From a candidate division NC10 bacterium CSP1-5 (GTDB lineage Bacteria > Methylomirabilota > Methylomirabilia > Methylomirabilales > CSP1-5): a stretch of DNA of 64,000 nucleotides. The notes below the pieces were generated by a model. That model did no database searches. It worked only from the letters and a program-made list of their open reading frames with translations, and was not told where the DNA came from. The position numbers and the translations under genes are program-made. Below are positions 30,324 to 39,057 of this stretch, one piece after another. Within the stretch, counting starts at the first letter, position 1. Every line of letters begins with the position of its first letter. The stretch is taken from contig LDXR01000014.1 of the NCBI GenBank assembly GCA_001443495.1, positions 1 to 64,000 of the forward strand, in the 5' to 3' direction.

Positions 30324-31232
30324 CTAGTCATCTCCGACGACCCGAACCTCCAGCTCGAGCTCCACCTGCATCTTCTCCCGGACCTGGCGTTGCATCAGAT
30401 CAATGAGGGCCAGCACATCCGTCGCCGTCGCCCCCCCCAGGTTGATGATGAAGTTTCCGTGTTTCGGCGAGATGCAGGCACCCCCGACCCGCACGCCCTT
30501 GAGCCCCGCCTTCTCCACGAGGCGGCCCGCATACTCCCCAGGTGGATTCTTGAATACGGAGCCTGCCGATCGCCACTCCACCGGCTGTCCCCGATTCCGC
30601 TGGATGAGGTTCGCTGAGATCCGACGCCGAATCTCACCGGCGTCGCCCTGCTCCAGATCGAAGGCCGCCTCGAGGAGGACGCATCCCTCCGGCAGGGAGG
30701 AGCGTCGGTACGAAAACTGCAACCGGTCCCGCGAAAAGACGTGCTCATCCCCCTCGCGTGTCAGCAGCCGCACTGCCACCAGGTGATCGGCGATACATCC
30801 CCCAAAGGCGCCGGAGTTCCCCCGGACTGCGCCCCCGACGCTCCCGGGGACCCCCGCCAGGCACTCCACCCCGCTGAGGGCGAGCTTGGAACAGAAGGCC
30901 ACCAGTCGACTCAGGCGGACTCCGGCACCAGCCGAGACTCGCCTTCCCGCCACGTTCAGCTGAGTGAAGATCCCCTCGAGATGAAGAACCACCCCTCGAA
31001 AGCCCCCATCGCGGACCAACAGGTTGCTCCCGCCTCCCAAGACGAGGTAGGGCACCCCCTCCTCTCGGCAGAGCCGTAGGGCAGCCCGGACGTCCGCCTC
31101 ACCTTCGGGAAAGACCATGATGTCTGCAGGCCCCCCAATGCCGAAGGAGGTATATTTACCGAGGGGCTCCCCGTACACGATGCGCCCCTTGATCTGTTGT
31201 TCCAGCCTTTCTTTGAGCGTCGCTCCCACCAT
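30324..31232 (-). CDS. murB: UDP-N-acetylenolpyruvoylglucosamine reductase MurB
   Basis: A 302-residue FAD enzyme that reduces UDP-GlcNAc-enolpyruvate to UDP-MurNAc with NADPH. Evidence: YTSFGIGGPADIMVFP, LGGGSNLLVRDGGF (FAD/diphosphate loop), LAGVPGSVGGAVRGNSGAFGG, QFSYRRSSL, and the substrate segment WRSAGSVFKNPPGEYAGRLVEKAGLKG with the proton-donor Ser, then ISPKHGNFIINLGGATATDV. The YRxS/type IIb-like pattern and length are normal. ATG is chosen over an upstream TTG at the edge of a GGTTCAT array. It is separated from murC by that array. Confidence 0.97.
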   Translation of the reverse strand: MVGATLKERLEQQIKGRIVYGEPLGKYTSFGIGGPADIMVFPEGEADVRAALRLCREEGVPYLVLGGGSNLLVRDGGFRGVVLHLEGIFTQLNVAGRRVSAGAGVRLSRLVAFCSKLALSGVECLAGVPGSVGGAVRGNSGAFGGCIADHLVAVRLLTREGDEHVFSRDRLQFSYRRSSLPEGCVLLEAAFDLEQGDAGEIRRRISANLIQRNRGQPVEWRSAGSVFKNPPGEYAGRLVEKAGLKGVRVGGACISPKHGNFIINLGGATATDVLALIDLMQRQVREKMQVELELEVRVVGDD

Positions 31233-31245
31233 GCCTCTCAATGTC

Positions 31246-31336
31246 GTTCATGGTTCAGGGTTCAGGGTTCAGGGTTCATGGTAAGAGCCTAGTTTGCGCC
31301 GTCCCCACTCTGAACGCTGAACCATGAACTATGAAC
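31246..31336. repeat. Heptamer inverted array (GGTTCAT/GGTTCAG) between murC and murB
   Basis: Left arm: five GGTTCAT/GGTTCAG units; right arm: TGAACGCTGAACCATGAAC and one more unit, complementary to it, with a 30-nt loop. The TAG stop of murC is provided by the last unit, so the C-terminal Gly-Ser of MurC is repeat-encoded. Confidence 0.75.
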
Positions 31337-32705
31337 CTCTTTCGAGGCGGCGGACGATCTCCTCCCCCACCTGCCAGATGTCTCCGGCCCCCAAGGTGAT
31401 CACCATATCTCCAGGGCGGAGCATCGGGATCAACACGTCCGGGATCGCCTCCTTATCCGGGACAAACGTGGCATGGCGATGTCCATGCTCCAACGCCCCC
31501 TCGGCGATCTCCCTCCCGCTGACGCCGGGGATGACCGGCTCACCAGCGCCGTACACCTCGGTCACCACGAGCACGTCGGCCTGGTAAAAGGCGGTGAAGA
31601 ACTCTCCGAGCAGATACTTGGTTCTCGTGTATCTGTGAGGCTGAAAGACCACGACCACCCGCCGCCCAAAGCCGTCCTTGGCCGCATCGAGGGTCGCGCG
31701 GATCTCGGCGGGGTGGTGGCCGTAATCATCCACCACCAGAATCCCGCCAACCTCGCCCTTCACCTGGAAGCGGCGATCGACACCGGCGAACTGCGCCAGC
31801 GCTTCCCGGATGACCTCCGGCTCGATGTTCAGCTCGAGACCGACCGCGACGGCGGCTAACGCGTTGCTCACATTATGGATTCCCGGCACGCGCAGCCGGA
31901 ACTTCCCCAACTCCTCCTGCCGCGCCACGACGGCGAACTCCGATCCCATGCCTTCCAGGTGGATCTCCCTGGCAGTGATGTCCGCCTGGGTCCTGAGCCC
32001 GTACGTGATGAACCGCTTCTCCACCGAGGGGAGGAGGGTCTGAATGTTCTCCTGATCAAGACACAGGATGGCGGACCCGTAGAAGGGGACCTTATTGATG
32101 AACTGCAGGAAGGTTTCTAGAATGTGCGGCAGGTCCCGGTAGTAGTCGAGATGCTCGGCGTCGATGGTCGTTACCACCGCGATCGTCGGTGAGAGCTTCA
32201 GGAAGGATCCATCGCTCTCATCCGCCTCCGCCACCAGGAAGTCTCCCCGGCCGAGCTTCGCATTGGTGTCGAGACCTCTCAGGCGTCCGCCGATGACGAT
32301 CGTGGGATCGAGCCCCCCTTCGGCAAGGACGGTCGCCAGCATGGAGGTCGTCGTGGTCTTGCCGTGGGTGCCCGCCACCGCGACGCCGTACTTGAGACGC
32401 ATCAGTTCCGCCAGCATCTCCGCACGTGGGATCACCGGAATCAGGTGCTGGCGGGCGGCGGCGACCTCCGGATTATCCAGGGCCACCGCCGAAGAGCGAA
32501 CCACCACATCGGCGCCCTGTACGTTCTCCGGCGCATGCCCGATGGACACCCGGATTCCCAGGCTCTCGAGACGCCGAGTCACTTCCGACGCCTTCAGATC
32601 GGATCCTGTCACGAGATACTCCATGTTGTGGAGCACCTCTGCAATCCCGCTCATCCCGGCCCCGCCGATCCCCACGAAATGGATGTGCCGGTACCGCCGC
32701 ACCAT
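31329..32705 (-). CDS. murC: UDP-N-acetylmuramate-L-alanine ligase MurC
   Basis: A 458-residue Mur ligase that adds L-Ala to UDP-MurNAc. [17 protein letters not shown] is the UDP-binding Rossmann start, [12 protein letters not shown] the P-loop (about 111), and [18 protein letters not shown] and [18 protein letters not shown] are diagnostic MurC blocks; the C-terminal domain contains [14 protein letters not shown]. Length is typical. It starts 3 nt after murG ends. The final two residues and the stop come from the heptamer array. Confidence 0.97.
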   Translation of the reverse strand: MVRRYRHIHFVGIGGAGMSGIAEVLHNMEYLVTGSDLKASEVTRRLESLGIRVSIGHAPENVQGADVVVRSSAVALDNPEVAAARQHLIPVIPRAEMLAELMRLKYGVAVAGTHGKTTTTSMLATVLAEGGLDPTIVIGGRLRGLDTNAKLGRGDFLVAEADESDGSFLKLSPTIAVVTTIDAEHLDYYRDLPHILETFLQFINKVPFYGSAILCLDQENIQTLLPSVEKRFITYGLRTQADITAREIHLEGMGSEFAVVARQEELGKFRLRVPGIHNVSNALAAVAVGLELNIEPEVIREALAQFAGVDRRFQVKGEVGGILVVDDYGHHPAEIRATLDAAKDGFGRRVVVVFQPHRYTRTKYLLGEFFTAFYQADVLVVTEVYGAGEPVIPGVSGREIAEGALEHGHRHATFVPDKEAIPDVLIPMLRPGDMVITLGAGDIWQVGEEIVRRLERGS

Positions 32706-32708
32706 CGG

Positions 32709-33857
32709 TCAATCCCCCGTCCGGCGACCCCACCGCTGCTCCGCGATGTGTCTCGCCGACCGCTCGCCCCGCCGCTCTCCCGCCAGCTGACAGACCAGAT
32801 CGGCAAGATGGGAGGCCGCATCAGGCCGCCCCAGACTGTGCGCCGCCTGGCCCATCGCGGTGAGCGTCCCGGGGTCGTCGAGCAACTCATACAGCTCCAC
32901 TGCGAGTCGATGACCGGTGAGATCCCGGTCGAGGATCATCCATGCACCCCCGACCCTCACCACCTCCTCCGCGTTTTCCCGCTGATGATCATTGGCGGCG
33001 AAGGGATAGGGGATGAGGAGGGCCGGTTTTCCGAGCGCGGTGAGCTCCGCGATGGTGGTCGCCCCGGCCCGGCACACCACGAGGTCCGCCGCCGCGTAGG
33101 CCGAGGCCATGTCCTGGACAAAGGGGAGAACCCGTGCCTCGCCCTTCCAGGCCTGGTACGCCTCCTCCACTTCGCCCCGGTCCCGCTCCCCCGTCGCGTG
33201 GATGATCTGGATCCGATCCCACAATCGACGGAGATGCGGAAGGGCCTCGACCATGGCGCGATTGATCCGGTGCGCCCCCTGACTTCCTCCAAAGATCAGC
33301 ACGGTCCTCCTGGTGGGGTCCAACTGGAAGGCCTCGAGGCCCTTGCGTCGGTCCCCCTCCAGGATCTCCCGGCGGATCGGATTCCCCGTCACCACCACCT
33401 CGCGTCCGAACAACGGGCCGGTCGCCTCCAGGCTCACCGCGACCACGTTTGCAACCCGGGCGAGGACCCTGTTGGTCAGTCCGGGGGAGCGATTCTGTTC
33501 GTGGATGAGGAGGGGGATCCGCCTGAGGACCGCCGCCATACCGATCGGCCCGGCCGCATAGCCGCCCACCCCGACCACCGCGCGAGGTCGATGACGCCCG
33601 AGGAGCCGCAGGGCATGGATCAGGGCCTGAGGGAGGAGCATCAGGGATCTGGCCTGCGCCCCGACCCTCACCCCCTGGAGTCCCTCGACATGGATCGTCT
33701 CCAGGGAAAACCCCTCTGCCGTGAAGGCGGCCGCCTCCAGGCCTCGGGCCGTTCCAACCATCAGGGCTTCGACATCCCGGGCCCGGAGCTCGCGGGCCAG
33801 GGCGAGCGCCGGAAAGACATGGCCCCCGGTTCCCCCGCCTGCCAGCACCACCTTCAT
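32709..33857 (-). CDS. murG: UDP-GlcNAc:lipid I glycosyltransferase MurG
   Basis: A 382-residue GT-B glycosyltransferase that makes lipid II on the inner face of the membrane. MKVVLAGGGTGGHVFPALALA is the N-terminal GGTGGH loop; GVGGYAAGPIGMAA, HEQNRSPGLTNR, IFGGSQGAHRIN and the UDP-GlcNAc site VCRAGATTIAELTALGKPALLIPYPFAANDHQ are present. The open frame extends 74 codons upstream into ftsW on the alternative frame, but the ATG here overlaps the ftsW stop (ATGA) and matches the family start. Confidence 0.97.
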   Translation of the reverse strand: MKVVLAGGGTGGHVFPALALARELRARDVEALMVGTARGLEAAAFTAEGFSLETIHVEGLQGVRVGAQARSLMLLPQALIHALRLLGRHRPRAVVGVGGYAAGPIGMAAVLRRIPLLIHEQNRSPGLTNRVLARVANVVAVSLEATGPLFGREVVVTGNPIRREILEGDRRKGLEAFQLDPTRRTVLIFGGSQGAHRINRAMVEALPHLRRLWDRIQIIHATGERDRGEVEEAYQAWKGEARVLPFVQDMASAYAAADLVVCRAGATTIAELTALGKPALLIPYPFAANDHQRENAEEVVRVGGAWMILDRDLTGHRLAVELYELLDDPGTLTAMGQAAHSLGRPDAASHLADLVCQLAGERRGERSARHIAEQRWGRRTGD

Positions 33858-34981
33858 GGCGTTCCTCCTCGCAGACGGAAATAGCCGGAATAGGCCGGAG
33901 AACGGCGGGAGATGCTCAACAGGATGCCCACCCCGAAGAGGGTCATCACTAACGAGGTGCCGCCGAAGCTCAGAAAGGGAAGAGGAAGACCGGTGATCGG
34001 TAGGAGGCCGACGACCATCCCCACATTCACCACCGCCTGCGTCACGATGAGACAAGTGATCCCCAGGGCCAGATAGCACCCGAAGGGATCAGAGGCCTGA
34101 AGCGCGATCCGGATTCCCCGCCACAGGAAAAAGGCAAAGAGGCCCAGGACCCCTATGGCGCCGGCAAAGCCCAACTCTTCGCCGACGATGGCGAAGATAA
34201 AGTCGGTATGAGGCTCGGGCAGATAGAAGAGCTTTTGCATCCCATCGCCCAGCCCGGCCCCGAGCGAGCCCCCCCGCCCCAAGGCGATCTGGGACTGGTT
34301 CAACTGGTAGAGAAACCGCGGAGAGACCTGAGAGGGGTCCACCATCGCCAGGACCCTCGCCCGGACGTGGGGGACCTGCAGCAGGAGCAGACCACCCAGG
34401 GGCAGAAAACCCAGGCCGGTGAGCGCCAGGTGCGATACCTTGGCCCGCGCGACAAAGAGGAGGGCCCCCACCGTCGCGAGGATGACCAGGGCGGTCCCGT
34501 AGTTGGGTTGAAGCGCGATGAGGAGAGCGACGACCATGGCGAGGATCATGGGGGGCAAGAGCCCGTCCGTGAACTCTCGCACCCGCTCTCCCTTTCGTGC
34601 CAGGAGCCGGCTGAGGTACAGGAGCAGCCCGAACTTGGCGAGCTCGGCCGGCTGAAATGACAGGCTGGAAAACCGAAGCCACCGTCGGGCGCCGTTCACC
34701 CGTGTCCCCACCGCCGGGATCAGGACGATGATCAACAAGAGGACCGAGATCACATAGAGGAGGGGGGCCCACCGCTGAAGCTGGCGGTAGTCCTGTCCCA
34801 GCACCCAGATGAGGGCCGTGAGTCCGACCACGGCCCAGACGACCTGCCGCTTCAGAAAGAAGGAGGGATCCCCGAATTGCTCCTGGGCCCGAATGGCGCT
34901 GGCACTGTAGACCATGAGAATCCCCAGGCCTACCAGGATCAGCGTGATGGTAAAGAGAACTTTATCGTACTCCCCCCGCAT
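33854..34981 (-). CDS. ftsW: Lipid II polymerase/divisome protein FtsW (SEDS family)
   Basis: A 375-residue SEDS glycosyltransferase with about ten transmembrane helices. It polymerises lipid II at the septum with its PBP partner (FtsI, also in this cluster). Signature blocks are FFLKRQVVW, ARRWLRFSSLSFQPAELAKFG, LQPNYGTALVI, YQLNQSQIALGRGG, DFIFAIVGEELGFAG and GMVVGLLPITGLPLPFLSFGGTSL. The Asp/Glu residues of the central loop needed by SEDS enzymes are within these blocks. Starts inside the murD 3' end (20-nt overlap). Confidence 0.96.
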   Translation of the reverse strand: MRGEYDKVLFTITLILVGLGILMVYSASAIRAQEQFGDPSFFLKRQVVWAVVGLTALIWVLGQDYRQLQRWAPLLYVISVLLLIIVLIPAVGTRVNGARRWLRFSSLSFQPAELAKFGLLLYLSRLLARKGERVREFTDGLLPPMILAMVVALLIALQPNYGTALVILATVGALLFVARAKVSHLALTGLGFLPLGGLLLLQVPHVRARVLAMVDPSQVSPRFLYQLNQSQIALGRGGSLGAGLGDGMQKLFYLPEPHTDFIFAIVGEELGFAGAIGVLGLFAFFLWRGIRIALQASDPFGCYLALGITCLIVTQAVVNVGMVVGLLPITGLPLPFLSFGGTSLVMTLFGVGILLSISRRSPAYSGYFRLRGGTP

Positions 34982-36362
34982 CCTCGCTCGACCCCCGATC
35001 GGTCAACCGCCGCACCGCCGCCTTGAAGATCCGTCCTCGCTCTTCAAAGTCCTGGAACATGTCGAAGCTGGCACAGGCCGGAGAGAGGAGCACCACATCC
35101 CCAGGGGCCGCATCCCCGGCTGCAGCTTGGACCGCCTCCTCGAGGCTCGTGACCGCCTTGGTGGGACAGACACCGGAGAGCATCGCCGCGAGCTTCTCCC
35201 GCGCCCGGCCGATGAGAATGGCCGTCTTGACCCGCTCTTTGACCAGAGGGACCAGGGGCCTGAAGTCGGCCCCCTTGTCCAGCCCACCCGCGATCAGGAC
35301 CACCGTTCCCGCCGGAAACCCCTCGACGGACTTCACGGTAGCCCCCACGTTGGTCCCCTTGGAGTCGTTGAAGTACCGGACCCCGGCGATCTCCGCCACC
35401 AGTTCGAGCCGGTGCTCGAGCCCGGGAAAACTCGCGAGGACCTCGCGCATGGAGTGCGAGGGAACCCCCACACATCCGGAGGCGGCGATGGCCGCCAGGG
35501 CGTTCTCGGTGTTGTGGGCCCCCTGGATCTCCAGGGTGTCCCGCCGGCAGACGGCCTCCTCCTTGCCGCCCAGGCGGAGCCAGAGCGTCCCCTCCTTGAG
35601 AAACGCCCCCTCGCTCACCGACTGCCGTCGGCTGAAGAAGATCTTTCGTGCCCGGCATCGGGAGGCCGCGTCGAGCGTCAATGGATCGTCGGCATTCAGA
35701 ACCGCCGTGTCATCAGGCTGCTGATTCAGGAAGATGCGCGCCTTCGCCTGGAGGTATGCGGCGAGATCCGCGTACCGGTCCAGGTGATCCGGGGTGATAT
35801 TCAGGAGGAGGGCCACCCGGGGCCGGAAGGTCTCGATGGCCTCCAGCTGGAAGCTCGAGATCTCGGCCACGACCCAATGCCTTCGGGAGAGCCCGCCCAC
35901 CACATCCGAGAGGGCGGTCCCGATATTGCCGGCGACCACCGCCTCTTTCCCTGCCCGTTCGATCATCAATCCGATCAGGGTCGTGGTGGTACTCTTCCCG
36001 TTGGTTCCGGTCACGGCGATGAAGGGGGCCTCCGTGGCCCGAAAGGCTAGCTCCACCTCGCTCCAGATCCGGACGCCCTGGGACCGCGCCTCTTGAAGGA
36101 GGGGAAGATCCGAGTCGACCCCCGGGCTCACCACAATCAGGTTGGCCTGCAGGAAGGTCCCTGGTCGATGCTGGCCAAGTTCAACTTTCACCCCTCTCCT
36201 TCTGAGGTCGTCGAGATCGGTCTGGATCTTTGCGGCCGGATGATGATCGCTGCCGGTGACGCGCGCCCCCCGACTCACGAGGAGCCTGCAGGCGGCGGCC
36301 CCACTCCGCGCGAGTCCCACCACCGTCACCCTCTTGCCTTGCAGATCCAGCACCCGCTCCAT
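34962..36362 (-). CDS. murD: UDP-N-acetylmuramoyl-L-alanine-D-glutamate ligase MurD
   Basis: A 466-residue Mur ligase that adds D-Glu. The N-terminal domain (VTVVGLARSGAAACRLL) is followed by GTNGKSTTTTLIGLM (P-loop), AEISSFQLEAI, NITPDHLDRYADLAAY, and the C-terminal domain with FNDSKGTNVGATVKSVEGF, LIAGGLDKGADF and LLSPACASFDMF. These are all diagnostic. The longest frame begins eight codons earlier inside a GGTTCAT array; the ATG after CAGGGCAAAGG is used. The 3' end overlaps ftsW. Confidence 0.97.
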   Translation of the reverse strand: MERVLDLQGKRVTVVGLARSGAAACRLLVSRGARVTGSDHHPAAKIQTDLDDLRRRGVKVELGQHRPGTFLQANLIVVSPGVDSDLPLLQEARSQGVRIWSEVELAFRATEAPFIAVTGTNGKSTTTTLIGLMIERAGKEAVVAGNIGTALSDVVGGLSRRHWVVAEISSFQLEAIETFRPRVALLLNITPDHLDRYADLAAYLQAKARIFLNQQPDDTAVLNADDPLTLDAASRCRARKIFFSRRQSVSEGAFLKEGTLWLRLGGKEEAVCRRDTLEIQGAHNTENALAAIAASGCVGVPSHSMREVLASFPGLEHRLELVAEIAGVRYFNDSKGTNVGATVKSVEGFPAGTVVLIAGGLDKGADFRPLVPLVKERVKTAILIGRAREKLAAMLSGVCPTKAVTSLEEAVQAAAGDAAPGDVVLLSPACASFDMFQDFEERGRIFKAAVRRLTDRGSSEDAGGVR

Positions 36363-36372
36363 CCTTTGCCCT

Positions 36373-36471
36373 GGTTCATGGTTCATGGTTCATGGTTCAT
36401 AGAAAGATCGAGACTCTGTTCGCCGGTCATCGGTACATCCGTCTCTGAACCCTGAACTCTGAACCATGAAC
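36373..36471. repeat. Heptamer inverted array (GGTTCAT) between mraY and murD
   Basis: Left: four near-identical GGTTCAT units (36373-36400). Right: CTGAACCCTGAACTCTGAAC and one more unit (36444-36471), complementary to the left arm, around a 43-nt loop. It fills the spacer between mraY and murD, and its left edge touches the N-terminal coding end of murD. Confidence 0.75.
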
Positions 36472-36474
36472 GCC

Positions 36475-37560
36475 TCATCGTAGTTTGAGGGTGGTGAGCG
36501 AGATGAGCGCCAACAGGAACGAAATAATCCAGAACCGCACAATGATCTTGGGTTCGGCGACCCCGTTGAGTTCGTAATGATGGTGGATAGGTGCCATGCG
36601 AAAGATCCGCCGCCCGGTGGTCTTGTACGAGAAGACCTGAAGGAGGACCGAGATCGCCTCAATGACGAAGACCCCTCCGATGATCATGAGGAGCAACTCA
36701 TGCTTGGTCAGCACCGCCAATAGGGCCAGGGCCGTCCCGAGTGCCAACGATCCGGTGTCCCCCATAAAGATCTGCGCGGGATAGGCATTGAACCAGAGAA
36801 ACCCCAGCGAAGCCCCCACCACCGCGCCCCCAAAGATGGTGAGTTCGCTCGATTCGCGAACGTAGATCACCTGAAGGTAGCGGGCGATGGCGCCATGCCC
36901 GGCCAAGTAGGCCAGGACGGTGTAGGCGCCAGCCGCCATGATCATCGGGCCGGTCGCCAGCCCGTCCAGGCCGTCGGTGAGGTTCACGGCGTTACTACAG
37001 CCGACGATGACGAGCATCACCAGGAGGACGTAGACCCACTCCAGGTCCGGCACCAACCACTTGACAAAGGGGATGCTCAGGCGCGTGGTGAATTCGTCCA
37101 CCGGGCTGAGATAGAGGTAGAGACCCACGCCGAGCCCCAGCATGATCTGCCAGGTAAATTTGTAGCGCGGGGCCAACCCTTTGCTGCTCTTCCGCCTCAG
37201 CTTCAGGTAATCATCGCAAAACCCCACGGCGCCCATCCCCAGTGTCCCCAGGAGGATCACCCAGACAAATCGATAGGTCAGGTTTGCCCACAAGAGCGTC
37301 GATCCGATGACCGCGGCAACAATCAAGACTCCCCCCATCGTGGGCGTTCCGGCCTTGCCGAGGTGGGTTCGCGGTCCATCCTCCCGGATCTGCTGCCCGA
37401 TGTGTAGCGCCCGAAGTCGCTCGATGATATAGGGACCCAGGACGAGGCTGAGCAAGAGGGATGTGACGATGGCGCCCGCCGTGCGGAACGTCACATAGCG
37501 GAAGACATTGAAGACCGTGTGGTAATCGACCAGCGGATACAGAAGGTGGTAGAGCATCAC
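36475..37560 (-). CDS. mraY: Phospho-MurNAc-pentapeptide transferase MraY
   Basis: A 361-residue polytopic enzyme (about ten helices) that transfers phospho-MurNAc-pentapeptide to undecaprenyl phosphate, giving lipid I. Diagnostic blocks: GPRTHLGKAGTPTMGGVLI, GFCDDYLKLRRKSSKGL with the Asp pair, NAVNLTDGLDGLATGPM, and FMGDTGSLALG; ending MAPIHHHYELNG with the conserved His box. Its start overlaps the murF stop (ATGA). Confidence 0.97.
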   Translation of the reverse strand: MMLYHLLYPLVDYHTVFNVFRYVTFRTAGAIVTSLLLSLVLGPYIIERLRALHIGQQIREDGPRTHLGKAGTPTMGGVLIVAAVIGSTLLWANLTYRFVWVILLGTLGMGAVGFCDDYLKLRRKSSKGLAPRYKFTWQIMLGLGVGLYLYLSPVDEFTTRLSIPFVKWLVPDLEWVYVLLVMLVIVGCSNAVNLTDGLDGLATGPMIMAAGAYTVLAYLAGHGAIARYLQVIYVRESSELTIFGGAVVGASLGFLWFNAYPAQIFMGDTGSLALGTALALLAVLTKHELLLMIIGGVFVIEAISVLLQVFSYKTTGRRIFRMAPIHHHYELNGVAEPKIIVRFWIISFLLALISLTTLKLR

Positions 37561-38933
37561 AATCCCTCGAGGAGCTTTTCAAGCCCCATCCCTCGCGACG
37601 CTTTCAAAAGGATCCAGGGGGCTCTGGTCACGTGCGCCCTGAGCACCGCCCGCGCCTCCCCATGGTCGCGACAGCAGTGAATCCTGGTGACGTCTAGCCC
37701 ATTGAGGGCGGCCCCTTCGCCGATGGCTCGGGCGCGTTCTCCGACCGTGATCAGCAGTGCCGGGCGCCACCCAGCCACCAGGGCTCCGATGCGCCGATGG
37801 GCGGCCTCCGAGACTGACCCCAGCTCCAGCATATCCCCAAGCACAACGATGGCCTCCCGCCCCTTGGAGAGTCGGACGAAGGCCTCGAGCGACGCCGCCA
37901 TCGAGGTCGGATTCGCGTTATAGGCGTCGTTGACGATCACGGCCCCCGAGGGATGGAGGATCCTTTCCATTCGCATGGGTGCGGCCGGCGCCTGCTCGAG
38001 CCCGGCGGTGATCGCGTCCAGGTCAAGACCGAAGGCGGTCCCGACGGCGGCCGCGGCCAGCGCGTTCCACACATTCAGACGGCCCGGGGTGTTCAGTCGG
38101 ACCGACCGCCCCTTCCTCCCCGCAGCAAGGGTGAAGAGCGTCCGGCCGTTCTGGCCACTTCGGACCCGCTCCGCCCGGACATCCGCCCGTTCGTGAAGGC
38201 CGAAGGTGATCAGACGGCCCCGGACCCTGGGGAAGAGCCGAGTGAGATACGGATCATCCCTGTTCAGGACGGCCACGCGGTCCCCCGTGAGAAACGGGAG
38301 GAGTTCCCCCTTCGCCTCGGCCACCTCTTCTACCGACCCGAGAAACTCGAGGTGCGCCTCTCCAATATTCGTGATCACCCCCACGTCCGGCTGCGCCATC
38401 TCCGCCAGGCGATGGATCTCCCCCCGCGCGTTCATGCCCAGCTCGAGAACCGCGGCCTGGTGCTCTCGCCGGAGCTGCAAGAGGGTGAGGGGCACGCCGA
38501 TCAGATTGTTCAGGTTCCCCAATGAGACAAGGACACGATAGCCCTGGCGCAGGACGCTCCCCGTCATCTCTTTCGTGGTGGTTTTCCCGTTGCTCCCCGT
38601 AATCGCCACAACCCTCGCCGGATAACGCCTGCGCCAGCACTCTGCAATCTGGCCCAGCGCCCACTGCGTCTCCTCGACCTGAATCACGACGAAACCAGGT
38701 GGAAGAGGGATGCTGGGGGGCGCTGCAACCACGCACCCGAGAGCCCCCTTGCCTGCCGCCTCTGACAGGAAGGTATGACCATCGAAGCTCTTGCCCTTGA
38801 GGGCGACAAAAAAGTCGCCGGGCTTGAGGGTTCGGCTGTCGGTGGAGAAACTGGCCATCTCCCGGCCCGGGTCGCCCCCGACGAGCGTGCCCTTCGTGGC
38901 CTCCACTACCTCCTGTACTGTTAACCCCACCAT
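37557..38933 (-). CDS. murF: UDP-MurNAc-tripeptide-D-Ala-D-Ala ligase MurF
   Basis: A 458-residue Mur ligase completing the pentapeptide. The N-terminal domain carries STDSRTLKPGDFFVALKGKSFDGH; then ITGSNGKTTTKEMTGSVL (P-loop), NLNNLIGVPLTLL, ELGMNARGEIHRLAEMAQPDVGVITNIGEAHLE (in pieces), and DAYNANPTSMAASLEAF. The longest frame adds 34 residues (ITNHQPPVDCG...) encoded by a heptamer array; MVGLTVQEV is taken as start although the RBS is weak. Confidence 0.95.
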   Translation of the reverse strand: MVGLTVQEVVEATKGTLVGGDPGREMASFSTDSRTLKPGDFFVALKGKSFDGHTFLSEAAGKGALGCVVAAPPSIPLPPGFVVIQVEETQWALGQIAECWRRRYPARVVAITGSNGKTTTKEMTGSVLRQGYRVLVSLGNLNNLIGVPLTLLQLRREHQAAVLELGMNARGEIHRLAEMAQPDVGVITNIGEAHLEFLGSVEEVAEAKGELLPFLTGDRVAVLNRDDPYLTRLFPRVRGRLITFGLHERADVRAERVRSGQNGRTLFTLAAGRKGRSVRLNTPGRLNVWNALAAAAVGTAFGLDLDAITAGLEQAPAAPMRMERILHPSGAVIVNDAYNANPTSMAASLEAFVRLSKGREAIVVLGDMLELGSVSEAAHRRIGALVAGWRPALLITVGERARAIGEGAALNGLDVTRIHCCRDHGEARAVLRAHVTRAPWILLKASRGMGLEKLLEGL

Positions 38934-38988
38934 ATCGCCATTCCGATGATTCAACGACCATCCGAGCGTTTTGCGTCCACAGTCCACG

Positions 38989-39057
38989 GGTGGTTGGTGA
39001 TTCGTGATTGGTGGTTGGGAAGGAACACCAATCACCAGCCACTAGTCACCAGTCACC
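38989..39057. repeat. Heptamer inverted array (GGTTGGTGATT) between murF and murE
   Basis: Left arm GGTGGTTGGTGATTCGTGATT and right arm CACCAATCACCAGCCACTAG, 7-bp periodic and complementary, separated by only a few bases. The right arm overlaps the last codons of murE. Words match the array at 25984-26052. Confidence 0.75.
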